A DNA stretch of 64,000 nucleotides from Owenia fusiformis. Its lineage: Eukaryota > Annelida > Polychaeta > Sabellida > Oweniidae. The notes under the pieces are model-generated. The model worked only from the letters and a program-made list of their open reading frames with translations, was not told the DNA's origin and did no database searches. The stretch spans positions 19,163,520 through 19,227,519 of the forward strand of contig CAIIXF020000012.1 of the NCBI GenBank assembly GCA_903813345.2, read 5' to 3'. The translations under genes were made by a program, and so were the position numbers. This document shows, piece after piece, positions 12,310 through 24,070 of the stretch. The first letter of the stretch is position 1, and every line of letters begins with the position of its first letter.

Positions 12310-13378
12310 CACCGTATTTATAGCTAACCAAATACCATACACTCTTTCACCGCCCCTCCATCCCCAATACGATACCTCAAACGAAACATTCCTCAAAATA
12401 AATGACATCATTGAAAAGCGCAATCAAAGCGCTGACATACAGTAATGTAAAAAACGTATGAGAATGTGATATTTTAAGAAAAATAGAATAAAATGACCCA
12501 GGAGGTGATCCCTTTCATTGCAATGGGTAGTTTCTTTTCAAAACGTATTTTCTCGTGTATCTTTATTTCCACCGTATTCGGAAAGCATAAACTATTTAGG
12601 TCAATAAATATATAAATGCATTTATAAACTGCATTTACAGAAGAATACTGACCCATTTGATATAAAAACAGCTGATTTAACAATTACAGTGCAATACCAC
12701 CACAGTCGATGTGCCATTTTGCTAGAAAGTGAAAAAGCTATAAAAATAAACATTCTTAAATAACTAGTATATACATGTACAGAGAGCAAGGATACAAATT
12801 TGTCAGGTCCCCCGTTGTGCCGAGAACAATGTTCAAGGAGACGAATGATCCCGGCAATTTTAAGTTAATTCGTTGATGAAGTTAGTCCCAAAAGCTACTA
12901 AGCAAAAATATAAGGTTAGTTTTTAGGAATCTTTTAGTATAAATAATACACGTTATTTTATTAGTAAAAATAGCAATAGCTTCAGTGTAACTTGCTTCTT
13001 ATACAAGCTCGGTACTCCAGTTAATTCAGTAGTTTAAAAAGGCCAGTTTTAAAGTTGCTAGCAACTCCCATTAAAATATCAGATTACATCCACACTTTAA
13101 CATAGTACAGAAATTCAGGATTAGTAAGGCTAAGCTTCGGGATTTTCAAGTTTGAAAAATGTTATTACTGTTTTTAAATGTCCTATCACAACCTAACAAA
13201 ATCTAACTGCAGGATATGAACATCAAACATTGAAAGATACACATAACAGATTGGAAGCAATATATTTTCCCAATCAATATGTTATTAGAGAAAATTGACC
13301 AGGTTTTTGAAAATATGAAAAATACAGTTATTTTGGCTGTTCTATTAGTCTGTCTCCTATTTATACCCCATGTCCTTC

Positions 13379-14483
13379 TTAGGGTTCTAGGAGGTCACCG
13401 CTACCATAACCACACGGTGGACAGACAGTTGCCTGCCAGTTGCAAATCTGTCGTGGCTCATCATGTCAACCACTACACCTGAAAGTAACAACAAAATGGT
13501 TTCTCTTCTTCGTTTTTTCTCGCCTGCAGTGTAAAAATGATATATAGATGGCGTGAAAATAATATTACATTAACCGAATAAAAGTATTTTATCGTGAAAG
13601 TCAACCAAATAACCCTTTCATGGGAAGTGTTATATACATACTGGATATGACATCCAAAAGGAAACACTGTGACATGCAACACTTCGGCAACCTACTTCTG
13701 TAGGTTTGTAATTCAAAACAAATATCAATTTTCGAACAAGCTAAGTCAACTTATTTAAAATGCTGAAGTATTTTTTCATGGCCTTTTCATTTAGTTAAAA
13801 ATTTAAAATTGATAAGAGTTTTCTCAGTTGGCCATCCCACATTCTGATTACTATCCTGCCATAACATCGTGTTTAAATCATTTAATGATAAGTTATGCAT
13901 TGTCGCTTGCATTTTTTAAACATTCGAAGTTGAGTATTTGGTACCAGATTGAGTACTTACATGTCACATACACTATTGTTGATGGTGGCCACCTGACCAA
14001 TATCACAATTTACACGGGTCTCAGTATCATCCTGACAATAGATGTAGTACAAGTACAAGCCCATTCACATATACTTGGCTCAGAGCTACTGTTTGAGCAA
14101 CACATTGTGACATCACGCCTACAGATCGAATTGCTGAACACTACATAGTTACACCCAAAGCTAAGCATGTATTCGCGGATGCAACATTCAGCTGTCGGCT
14201 ACCGAATTAACCAACTATTTTATGGGCAACTCACTTAAATATGAATACATACCTGTAGTACCTGCCACTGTTTCGTTCATATTAAATATTAAATAGTAGG
14301 TTAATCCTGTCGAAAGTTGCATTCGTGAATACAAGCCAACTCTTCATTGAACACTTATATTATCAGATTAGCTTCCCAGGGTGTAATATCTTTAGTTGTA
14401 AGGAGTACTATAACAAACATTTAGTTACCATCGACGGCCACAATGCCAATCAGTGTCGTGAAAAGACTTTTACGTGATGTCAT
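13379..14483 (-). pseudogene. Gene B: broken CBM14 paralogue
   Basis: Exon 1 (14483-14429) encodes MTSRKSLFTTLIGIVAVD and has the same 55-base length and phase as genes A and C. Exon 2 (14118-13961) keeps its splice sites and most of domain 1. It has a 1-base loss near its start (at the expected CxC) and a 2-base gain in the CTYYIYC region, so it cannot be read in one frame. No intact exon 3 could be found between 13490 and 13960. Exon 4 (13478-13379) ends in a recognisable QICNW..VCPPCGYG segment and a TAA, but has a ~4-base insertion after its first codons. Together these mark a member of the gene A/C/D/E subfamily that has lost function. A sequencing error could explain one shift, but not three shifts plus a missing exon. 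Confidence 0.8.
14166..14335. mobile_element. Hairpin MITE, TTGTATTCGCGAATGCAA family, copy 1
   Basis: The left end ATGTATTCGCGGATGCAAC is inverted at the right end (GTTGCATTCGTGAATACAAG). Internal arms share TACCGAATTAACC and TAGTAGGTTAAT. Same family as 31698-31804 and 33012-33170. This copy lies in intron 1 of pseudogene B, directly beyond the exon 2 acceptor. Confidence 0.7.
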
Positions 14484-14996
14484 TTTTTAGTTAGATTAAT
14501 GTTTTTTCTACTTCAGTCGGTTTGTATTTTCAATGGCATTTGCAGTTTTACATTTATTTTATAGAGCAATAATTCATGACATCTAACCCATTGGTCTCAT
14601 TGTTATGGGCGAGCCAACCGGTGAATATATAAATGATAAAGTCGTGGACAATCAGAATGCACTATATTTTCAGATGAGGTCATCCTGACCGAATCGGGCA
14701 AAGTAAGTACACAATATACCTGGATGGTCAATAAATATAAAGTTTTGATAAAATCTATCCCATATCCTTATTTGTTACATACTGTGCATACATAAAATGC
14801 TACCAAGATACATGTAAGGTTATGTGATGGCACAATATGTAGACCAATGCATTGTTTTATCCGTCTTTAATGGGGTATTGTCTTACAACGGCATACTATA
14901 TAAAATACCTTCAATGAAAGAATCTCAATCTCTATTCTTTATAGCATTTTCACGCTGGTGATCAGGTTTGTTGAAAAACGCTAACATTTGGACACA

Positions 14997-15060
14997 CCCT
15001 GATAGCCTTGATAGCAAGTTGCTACTACATCCCAGCTGGGTTCGATTCCCACTCGGGGGC
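14997..15060 (+). other. tRNA-like (B-box) segment, possible SINE head
   Basis: GGTTCGATTCC at 15039-15049 is a perfect polymerase III B-box. It is framed by a short T-stem (TGGG/CCCA), and ACCCTGA / TCGGGGG could pair as an acceptor stem. The segment is too short for a normal tRNA and no clean anticodon arm is visible, so a decayed tRNA or SINE head is more likely than a working tRNA gene. Confidence 0.3.
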
Positions 15061-15551
15061 ATAGATTTTTAGCAATTTCTTTATCTGGCTTGTTGGACCT
15101 ATGCTCGTGGTCGTTAGTTATTTATTGCCCTGGGGCTCCCTCGGGTCATTCCACATTAAAATGCATCCATATGCCTTTATTTATGGATCTGTCATCTGCC
15201 TAGTCATAAAATAAAGCCAGAATTGTAGGAATGTTAATAATTTGAGCTACTTTGAGATTTAATAATCTTTAAAATTGAACCCATCAATGACTATATCATG
15301 TTCCACGTAGGTGGGTAGGTGGGTATGAGGTAGGAGGTTTTTTATACAAAGCCATTTAAACACGATTCCAGACCTATTGATAACAATGGTGCTTGTTAGT
15401 ACAGTTTGAGCTGTTCCCCATCACCTCAGTGCATGTGATATACGCATGTCGATCGCCTATCTCTAATGTTGGTAAAAGTACATAGAGGTACACATTTAAA
15501 GTGCAATTTAGAATAATAATCATTTTGCATTCGTCATTATTCACTTTGCCT

Positions 15552-15990
15552 ACATTGTTTCTTATGTCATTTATAATGATAATGCAAAGGAAATGGATAT
15601 ATCACATTGTTTCTTATGTCATTTATAATGATAATGCAAAGGAAATGGATATATCACATTGTTTCTTATGTCATTTATAATGATAATGCAAAGGAAATGG
15701 ATATATCACATTGTTTCTTATGCTATTTATAATGATAATGCAATGGGGAGGGGGTGTATCACATAGTTTCTTGTGCAATTTAAATGATAATGCAAGGGGG
15801 GGGGGGTCGTATCACATAGTTTCTCATGTCATTTATAATGATAATGCAAAGGAAAATTGATATATCGCATTGTTTCTTAGGTCATTTATAATGATAATGC
15901 AAGGGGAGGGGTTGTTTCACATTGTTTCTTATGCCATTTAAAATGATAATGCAAAGGAAATGGATATATCACATTGTTTCTTATGCCATT
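15552..15990. repeat. 52-bp minisatellite, ~8 copies
   Basis: The unit contains ACATTGTTTCTTATGTCATT and ATAATGATAATGCAAAGG. The first three units repeat almost exactly every 52 bases (15552, 15604, 15656). Later units are diverged and carry G-tracts. Confidence 0.85.
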
Positions 15991-16083
15991 TATAACCAGA
16001 ACAAAGGCAACGCAAAAGCGTAGCGAATCCCATCGAACAGCCATGGCTGGCATATTTACAAACAAAGTATATAGCACAAATGG

Positions 16084-16925
16084 CAGCCTTTTTTCAAAAT
16101 GGCCACATTCTACCATTAGACAGTGTCATTAGACAGTGTGCCATGCTTATAGTATTCACATACCAAATATGAACAAAATCTCTCCACCACTTTTTGAGTT
16201 ATAGTGTAATATGTTAAAATGGTGGCTATTTTTCAAAATGGCTGCCTTCTACCAAAAGTGTCATTAGACAGTGTGCCACGCTTATAGTATTCACATACCA
16301 AATATGAACAAAATCGCTCCACTACTTTTCAAGTTATAGTAAAATACATTAAAATGGCGGCCATTTTTCAAAATGGCCACATTCTACCATTAGACAGTGT
16401 CATTAGACAGTGTGCCATGCTTATAGTATTTACATACCAAATATGAACAAAATCTCTCCACCACTTTTTGAGTTATAATGTAATATGTTAAAATGGTGGC
16501 TATTTTTCAAAATGGCTGCCTTCTACCAAAAGTGTCATTAGACAGTGTGCCATGCTTAAGGTATTTACATACCAAATATAAACAAAATCGCTCCACTACT
16601 TTCCGAGTTATAGTAAAAAACCGATAAAATGGCGGCCATTTTTCAAAATGGCCACCTTCTACCAATAGTGCCATTAGACAGTGTGCCATGCTTATAGTAT
16701 TCACATACCAAATATGAACAAAATCACTCCACAACTTTTCGAGTTATAGTAAAATACGTAAAAATGGCGGCCATTTTTCAAAATGGCGGCCTTCTTCCAA
16801 AAGTGTCATTAGACAGTGTGCCATGCTTATAGTATTCACATACCAAATATGAACAAATTCGCTCCACTACTTTTCAAATTATAGTAAAATACGTTAAAAT
16901 GGCGGCCATTTTGAAAAATAGCGGC
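16084..16925. repeat. ~136-bp satellite-like tandem array, ~6 copies
   Basis: AGACAGTGTGCCAYGCTTA recurs about every 136 bases (near 16130, 16267, 16404, 16540, 16677, 16814). Each is followed by ACATACCAAATATGAACAAA and ATGGCGGCCATTTTTCAAAA. Alternate units look most alike, suggesting a two-unit higher-order period. Confidence 0.85.
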
Positions 16926-17111
16926 CTTATTTTCAATAAGCTCTGAAAACTGATCTCCAAAATTCCAACTTATAATGAAGTCTAACCCTCACAATTCAAC
17001 AAGAAATAACGCAACGTATCCATAAAATCAACATGTATGTCGCAGTCCCTAGTACAGCAACAGATTTTTAAAATATCAATCATCGTAAAGCCCTCATACT
17101 CCATAATATAC

Positions 17112-17660
17112 AGCGTGGGCAAAAAAAAACCAATACCCAAGTTTAAAGATGAATGTTTCATATGATATATGTTAGACCATGACATGAATCATATATCATT
17201 TTAAAGATAAATCACTTCCTAACAAAATGACACCATCTTATTGAAAAACATTTGTTTTCTCGTGGAGTTTGGAACTAAAATTGACACCAGGGGTGCCGTG
17301 AGCGACCAAAAATCAAATTATGAAAAATCCAAAATTTCCCTCCATATTGCAGCCACAGCTGCACTCAATATGATTGACTAAATCATCAATAATTTATTTA
17401 GCAGTAATACACAATTAGGTGCCAAAGTTCAAATTTCACTCCGTTTTCCACAATTCAAAAATCCGCAGTGAATAATGTTTTGGTAGCCCCCTCATGACAC
17501 CCCTTGTGTCAATTTTAGCCTCTAACACCACAAGAAAACAACGGTTTTTCAATCAGATGGTGTCATATTGTTAGGAAAAGATTTATCTTTAAAATGATGT
17601 ACAATACATGGCATCGCCTAACGTAATATTATATGATACTCATCCTTGTACCTCAAATTC
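17112..17660. mobile_element. Inverted-repeat element
   Basis: The left arm contains ACATGAATCATATATCATTT, CCTAACAAAATGACACCATC and GTTTTCTCGTGG. The right arm carries the inverse (CCACAAGAAAAC, GATGGTGTCATATTGTTAGG, TCTTTAAAATGATGTACAAT). Interior near-repeats around TGACACCAGGGGTGC and GACACCCCTTGTGTC also pair. No coding capacity is visible. Confidence 0.65.
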
Positions 17661-17839
17661 AAAAGTCTATAAAATTGCAACTTTAAATACAACAAACTGA
17701 TTGAAATTAAACGTGAATAACCATAATATACGTTTATATACATGTATATATATTTTATTTTGTTTCTCGCAGTGTAAATAGATTACAATCTATAAATCTC
17801 AATCACAATCACAAAACGCAATCCATCTATCTTATCTTG

Positions 17840-20800
17840 CTACATGTAGCTGTCGTCGTTGTAAATGGCAGTGGGGGTGCAGTCAACAGAACCACAAGGA
17901 GAGCATGTTTCGTCAGGCCAGTTGCAAATCTGTCGCTCTTCATCAAACACTAATCCTTAAACGAGATATAATAGCGTTATTACATGACGGACAGTGTGAT
18001 ATCATAGCATTATTACATGACGGAGAGTGTGATATCATAGCATTATTACATGACGGAGAATGTGACATCATAGCGTTATTACATGACGGATAGTGTGATA
18101 TCATAGCATTATTACATGACGGAGAATGTGATATCATAGCATTATTACATGAAGGAGAGTGTCATATCATAGCCTTATTACACGACGGAGAGTGTGACAT
18201 CATAGCATTATTACATGATGGAGAGTGTGATATCATAGCATCATTACATGACGGAGAGTGTGACATCATAGCATTATTACATGAAGGAGAGTGTGATATC
18301 ATAGCGTTATTACATGACGGAGAGTGTGATATCATAGCGTTATTACATGACGGAGAGTGTCATATCATAGCCTTATTACACGACGGAGAGTGTGATATCA
18401 TAGCATTATTACATGACGGAGAGTGATATGATAGCGTTATTACATGACGGAGAGTGTGATATCATAGTATTATTACGTGACGACAGTGTGATATCATAGC
18501 ATTATTACATGACGGAGAGTGTGATATCATAGCATTATTACACGACGGAGAGTGTGACATCATAGCATTATTACATGATGGAGAGTGTGATATCATAGCA
18601 TCATTACATGACGGAGAGTGTGATATCATAGCATTATTACATGACGGAGGGTGTGATATCTTAGCATTATTACATGACGAAGAGTGTGATATCATAGCAT
18701 ATTACATGACGGAGAGTGTGATATCATAGCATTATTACATGACGGGGAGTGTGATATCATAGCGTTATTGCATGACGGAGAGTGTGATATTATAGCATTA
18801 TTACATGACGGAGAGTGTGATACTATAGCATGATGGAGAGTGTGATAGAACGAAATATCACCTCAAAGAAAACATATCACACGAGGAAAAGTCGAGTGTG
18901 ATATGTTTTGAGTGGCAATATTTGATATATCACACTCTCCGTTATGCAATATTGTATTTATCAAATGAACACCTATTTTCACAACATTTAAGATACCACA
19001 TTTCGAAATTCTGAGCTTCTTTATTTTATTCAAATAATAAATCACACATTATCACATCATACACCCGGGACTTTGAATGTATTATATTAAATCATCAGAT
19101 GGTCATGTGACGCGATCTGACCAATCACAGTCAATCATAATAGTTTGACATGTTATAAAATATCGTTATACTTCAAATCTGATACTCGTAGTTTTATTCA
19201 AAACATGTAATAAATATTAAGAAAATGGCAGATCAGGCGACAAACGCTAAACATTTTCAAAAGTACATTTCTATTCAAGTTAATTATTGAATGGCCGCAA
19301 ATACCTGTAGCGCATATGTTGTTGCTCACAAAGATTCCGCTTTGGCAGTAGTGATACGATAAGCAGTCGTCGTTGAGGTTGGCATAGTAACCATCAGCTT
19401 TTCCGGTACAGTTGTGTCGAACACCACAAGGTGGTGGTACATTGTCGACACTATGAATAAGAAAAGTGAAAAAGTTAAAGGAACTCACAACAATGGTTCC
19501 TATAACAGAACACATGCATATTGAAAAGTCAACTCATTAACTAAGCAAAATCTGGGACATTTGGAGTTATTGGAAATAAAGTCACGTTACATCTCTTATC
19601 ATATGTCTTATAGACCCCTGCTGCTTAATTTAACCCTAATGTCTGCAACCTTTTTTATAACACTAAGTTGCAAGGGGGGGGGGGGTATTTGGACCACCTC
19701 TGTGATTTTTCATTACTTGTCTGATTTCATTATAGTTGGTATTGTTGTATACTCTATCCAAATTACTCTTCAGAAAAGTTGTTTTTAAAAGTGGGCCAAC
19801 ATATGTCAAATCGAGATCAACGTGACCTATTGCGGTGTAAATCTTTTAGTAAATTTTCGATTTTCTTTCACAATAATTTTTGTGCCAGAAAAATGCTACG
19901 CTGCTTTAAAAAATATAGTATTTTTCAAATAAAACTAAAATAATGGTAAAAGCTTTTCTAGAACTGATGTTACACACTTTCAAAGTTTCCATTGAAAGTC
20001 AGCAATTGAGAGTTCAACTTGTTTTTGTCATTCATATTTCAACAAATGCTAATCAGTGATTTAGCATGCAGATATATGAAAGTATGAATCGGTATTGTTC
20101 CAATATTATTCCGGTCCTGATATTGCCTAGCAACAACCTAGCAACGGCGCAAACATCGAAATAATGGAACTGATAAATTTGGGGTAGGGGGTATAAAAAA
20201 AATAATTTGGAAGAAGATATCATTATTATTCTGGTACCACAGTGTGCATAAACATTTAGGAATATGCAAAAAATCAAAGGTATTCATTAAGTATTTTTTG
20301 AAAAAATCAGTTTTTCTCTCAATTTCGTGAAGAGTTCACGCTTTTCGCGCTACTTGGCAACTGAAATTTCTAATAACAATCCATCAGTTCAGAAATATCC
20401 CAGAAGACGTAGCATTCTTTCCCGTGTAGTGTACCTGTTCAATTAGTGATTCAATTGTGATTCAATTGTGAACTTTCTCTTGTAAAAATAAATCTTCCAA
20501 ATGTGTTGAATTTTCTAGCGAAAATCAGCTACTCCCCCAATCCCTCCCTCTGTCCATTTCTTCCTACATGTATCACCGGCGGGCGTGAGTATTTGTGCAA
20601 CACATTTCTTTTCATTGTAGTCGACCATTTCACTACATGCTTAACAATGTCGACGTTCACAATTGCAAGACCCTATCGATTTCTTACCATAATCAAGAAA
20701 ATGCAAAAATGCTAGACACACTGGTCACCCTGGCCTACTTTTAATAAATTTTGCTTAATTCCCTTAAATCCACTTTATTCATCAAGCGTTCCATTGGTAC

Positions 20801-21368
20801 GATTGCCTAAAATAATCCATCGACTGTTTTCAATTGAAGAGTGTGCTGTCCGATTCTTCATCATTTCGATACTTGTCTTTTGAGAAAATGAGCATGACTG
20901 CATTTAAGTTAAAAATAAACCTACGTGTCACACTCCCCAGTGTCGATGTTAACGACCTGTCCAACATCACAGTCTTCCCGGATTTCCGTAGAATTTACAC
21001 AGTATATATAGTAAGTACATGCCCATTCACAGATTGTAGGATCAGTACCAACGTTGCTACAATCACATTGCGAGACCACTCCTAAAATTGAAATGATATT
21101 GAGAAAGAAAAATACTCTAGATACACTCTCAATACAATTTAGCGGCAAGGCTCTCAAATGCATGTTTTAAAGCTCGCACATGTGTATAATGATTTTAAGT
21201 GATGTTGAATATGTTATGATATGGCTATTGCAATTTCTGTCTTTTTGCAGTGAAGATCTAATAAATGAATTCTAGTTTTACTTAAGTATAATCTGAAAAC
21301 AAAATAGATTTACCTTCGAATGTTACAACAGATAACAATAATACAAATATTCCGACAAACGTATTCAT
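17840..21368 (-). CDS. Gene C: secreted two-domain chitin-binding (CBM14) protein
   Basis: Exons 21368-21314, 21081-20925, 19450-19305 and 17955-17840; all introns GT..AG with phases 1, 2, 1. The product is 157 residues: a signal peptide (MNTFVGIFVLLLSVVTFEG), then domain 1 (Cys26-Cys79, with extra Cys24 and Cys36) and domain 2 (Cys85-Cys137). Cysteine spacing is identical to gene A. Aromatics between cysteines 2 and 3 are TYYIY and LSYHY, as expected for chitin-binding CBM14 folds. The tail after CSPCGS is short and ends NDDSYM. Intron 3 is filled by a 33-bp minisatellite that begins about a dozen bases from the exon 4 acceptor. Upstream are a TATATAAAA-like word (21435-21443) and the element shared with gene A (21501-21525). 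Confidence 0.9.
17967..18845. repeat. 33-bp minisatellite (~26 copies) in intron 3 of gene C
   Basis: The unit contains ATATCATAGCATTATTACAT followed by GACGGAGAGTGTG, total 33 bases. Variants are mostly single substitutions, with a few shortened units (near 18421, 18696 and 18825). Because 33 is a multiple of three, both strands show long open frames. On the minus strand these read as an 11-residue repeat (MISHSPSCNNA), which is a by-product rather than a gene. Confidence 0.95.
18878..18960. repeat. Diverged palindromic remnant next to the minisatellite
   Basis: GAGTGTGATATG and, ~40 bases on, CATATC-like ATATCACACTCTCCG form an inverted pair that shares the GAGTGTGATAT word of the adjoining array. 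It may be the seed from which the array grew. Confidence 0.4.
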
Positions 21369-21500
21369 TTTTCTTCTAATGATGTTAAACTGGTGAATGC
21401 TTTTTGTTATTTTGATTCTTAAAGGTGTAAAATGTTTTATATAATGTTATATCTTAGTAATGACACATCACATTTTATTAATTTATGTTTTTGTCCATTT

Positions 21501-21525
21501 GACCCTTGTTGACGTATCAGTTAAA
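21501..21525 (-). promoter_or_regulatory. Upstream element shared by genes C and A
   Basis: GACCCTTGTTGACGTATCAG (plus-strand reading) followed by TTAAAA. It is 133 bases upstream of the gene C ATG and ~58 bases beyond its TATA-like word. The counterpart is at 12285-12309. Confidence 0.45.
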
Positions 21526-21599
21526 ACAATTTGCAAAATAGCACACCTTCTTACAGACGATTAGCAACCGTGGATTCCCATTGTTGGGGATGTTGAATC

Positions 21600-22140
21600 A
21601 CAAAGTTTAGCTTGCCACTGAGGTACTTGGCATATCTAGAAAGCTGGATCTTTTGTATCTTGTCGGGGTCCAGGCGTCGTGGTCAAGGCCATTATTGGAA
21701 CTGAATACTTTGAAACCACATTTCAACATGTCATTTTACATGTAGATTTTAAATATGATTTCACTCTGACTGAAATCTGAATATTTAATGATTATCAAGA
21801 TTATTTCTACTCACATCTAAAAGGTGGGCCACAACAGACGGGACACTTTTTGAAACTTAAAGATGGGGTGAATTTAAAGTCCAGTTGTCTGGTGTTATCG
21901 TCATCGGATAAAGTCCCTATGCATTGTGACAGTTTCATGAGCACGATAGGCTGGCGCTTAGTCCAGTGTGTTGAAAGATTCCAGTGGACATCGGAATATT
22001 TTAGAAATTTGTGACTGGATCAACTCTGTAATTATGTATTGATTTTAAGGTTAATGTCCGTTTTATTTTCTCGGGTCATACCTGCCCATACCACGATGGA
22101 CTTACTTGCTGAACTTGCTCCGTGGGTCGAACTATGTAAG
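21600..22140. other. Intergenic, nothing recognised
   Basis: Upstream of gene C. GGTGGGCCACAA at 21825 faintly recalls mariner-type termini, as does GTGGTCCACCCTGTA at ~22580, but no transposase remnant could be read between them. Confidence 0.35.
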
Positions 22141-22149
22141 TTGCAATAT

Positions 22150-22308
22150 CGTTAATTTGAATTTTAGACCTACACGTACCTGATGTTTGAAAATATTGTA
22201 TCAACAAAAAGGCATTTTTGTATTGATTAGAAAGGAACAATTGCAAGTATGAGACTCATAATCCTTGATTTTCAAACATCTAGTAGGTGTATAATACAAA
22301 TTAACGGT
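22150..22308. mobile_element. Family X inverted-repeat element, copy 2 (short)
   Basis: Ends CGTTAATTTGAATTTTAGAC and ACAAATTAACG. Internal arms contain TGATGTTTGAAAAT and ATCCTTGATTTTCAAACATC. Compared with copies 1 and 3, most of the interior is missing. Confidence 0.65.
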
Positions 22309-22832
22309 TTATCAACGTGCAGAGTTGGATCCGCGTGTTAGCAGACAGCTGTGATTTCCTCTTCCCATATATCCGAATGTTCTCTACTGCTTATTGAGAT
22401 ATCCACTAAGGGGAAAGACTGTCTCGTCAGTAAATAAAATATCTTGAATATCAGAAGCCTTAAGCCTTATTCAAACTTGCTCATTTTCTACAGAGTGATC
22501 GCAAATTGATTGTAATTCAAATTTAAACTGGTTTGAACATTTATAAATGCTGAATAACAAGTCGGGAGCATACCAAAACGTGGTCCACCCTGTATGTAGT
22601 AGTTTATTTTGTTGCATAAGATTTTAAAAATCGTTAATACTTTTGCATAGAATATTAAGGTCATAAGAAGTTGAATCTTTGTTTTGCGTCCAAATCTTGC
22701 AAGGGTACTAGGAAAACAAACACAAACTTATTTGCTTGGAAATGTATACACTTAATGGGTCTAATAATGGATGGCTATACCGATATGCAGTGATTACAAA
22801 CCTATAACTAGCTTTGCATCGTATACTATATT

Positions 22833-24070
22833 TAAGGAATAAAGACGAGATTTATGGCGCAAAATAAGACCGGAAATTTGATTATGTTCATTGATAAAAA
22901 GCGAAATCGCGTAGCGATTGAGGGAGGTCTTTGGCAGAATAAAATCTGAGGTCATATATTTGCCATAAATCATAAAGTCTTTGTTACGATTCTAATATGA
23001 TAAACAGACAAGAAGCACAACTTTTTGCATTTATGAATTTTAGCTGTCATACATACTCCAATATAAAAATATAATATGAATTAAGGAATAAAGACCACGA
23101 ATTTATGATTTATGGCGTAATATGACCGAAAATTTTATTCTGTTCATTGTTAAAAGACCTAAATCGTGTAGAGATTGAGGTCTTTGGCAATGGCCAGAAT
23201 AACATTTGAGGTCATATATTTGACATAAATGATAAAATCGAGGTCTTTGTTACGATTCTAATATGATAAACAGACAAGAAACACAACTATTTCCATTTAT
23301 GAATTCAAGCGGTCATACATACGCCAATATAGACCAGTAAATCAATTGTTCTAGCAATTGTAACGCTACGTATCATATTAGAATAATAAAAATAGATCTA
23401 TTGTTGTAAATATTGTGACGTCACGTGTCATATCAGAATTAGGGTTTGGGTAAAAAGGCATTGGGTTTGGGGCGTGGGGTCTATAGGGTGTTCAAAAATG
23501 GTTTGGGTAAAAAGGCGTGGGTGTTATATTTAGCAGTATAGCGCGCCTTAAGGCTACCATTATATTTGGCCAATTCACAAATACATGTAGCTCTAGGCAA
23601 GGTGTGTCCAATTCCAGCCAATCAGAACACGCTATTTAGGGCTAGGCACAAATGCTTTCGAACAGAAAACGTTTGTGTCTAGCCCTGCGGGGTGTATTCG
23701 ACAAAATAACCCCTGCTCTTCGGTCTATATTTCTCAAATCACATTTTAACGTACATCCCGCGCCTTTTAACCCAAACCATTTTTTGAACACCCTGTAGAC
23801 CCCACGCCCAACGCCTTTTTACCCAAACCCTTAGAATTAAGGAATAGAGACCGAGATTTGATGATTTATTGCATGATATATCGCCAAAAATGTTGTTCTG
23901 TTCATTGTTAAAAGGCAATGGCCAGAATTAAATTTGAGGTCATATATTTGACATAAATCATAAAATCTCGGTCTTTGTTACGATTCGAATATGATAAACA
24001 GACAAGTAAAATACTAACTATTTCCATTAATGAATTTTGGCGGTCATGCATACTCCAATGAAGACCAGTA
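22833..24070. repeat. Three copies of a hairpin repeat (AAGGAATAAAGACC)
   Basis: Copies near 22834-23060, 23085-23335 and 23835-24066 all start with AAGGAATA(A/G)AGAC. They contain GATTTATG inverted as CATAAATnATAAA, and share TTGTTACGATTCTAATATGA and AACAGACAAGAA. Each is itself an imperfect hairpin. Confidence 0.75.
23440..23833. mobile_element. Inverted-repeat element, AGGGTTTGGGTAAAAAGGC termini
   Basis: AGGGTTTGGGTAAAAAGGC at the left is matched by GCCTTTTTACCCAAACCCT at the right. A second internal inverted pair surrounds TGGGGTCTATAGGGTGTTCA. It lies between copies 2 and 3 of the hairpin repeat. Confidence 0.7.

Noticed and set aside
13600-13700. Possible degenerate exon 3 of pseudogene B (a CR..C stretch followed by GTATGT)
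   Set aside because: The similarity to exon 3 of genes A and C is too weak and lacks the PPPCG..NCTGKADG core; I treat exon 3 as lost.
11337-14148. Plus-strand frames over exon 2 of genes A and B
   Set aside because: Antisense shadows of the minus-strand CBM14 exons, which have the splice sites and cysteine pattern.
17905-18695. Repeated MISHSPSCNNA and LLHDGECDIIA frames
   Set aside because: Readings of the 33-bp minisatellite in intron 3 of gene C. The minus frame runs into exon 4 in the wrong phase and stops.
17967-18845. CRISPR-like array of regular repeats
   Set aside because: Units are contiguous with no unique spacers and the context is a eukaryotic intron, so this is a minisatellite. 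The same applies to 53109-53875.
21825-22595. Possible mariner remnant between GTGGGCCACAA and GTGGTCCACCCTGTA
   Set aside because: The ends pair poorly and no transposase text could be read; a family X element also lies between them.
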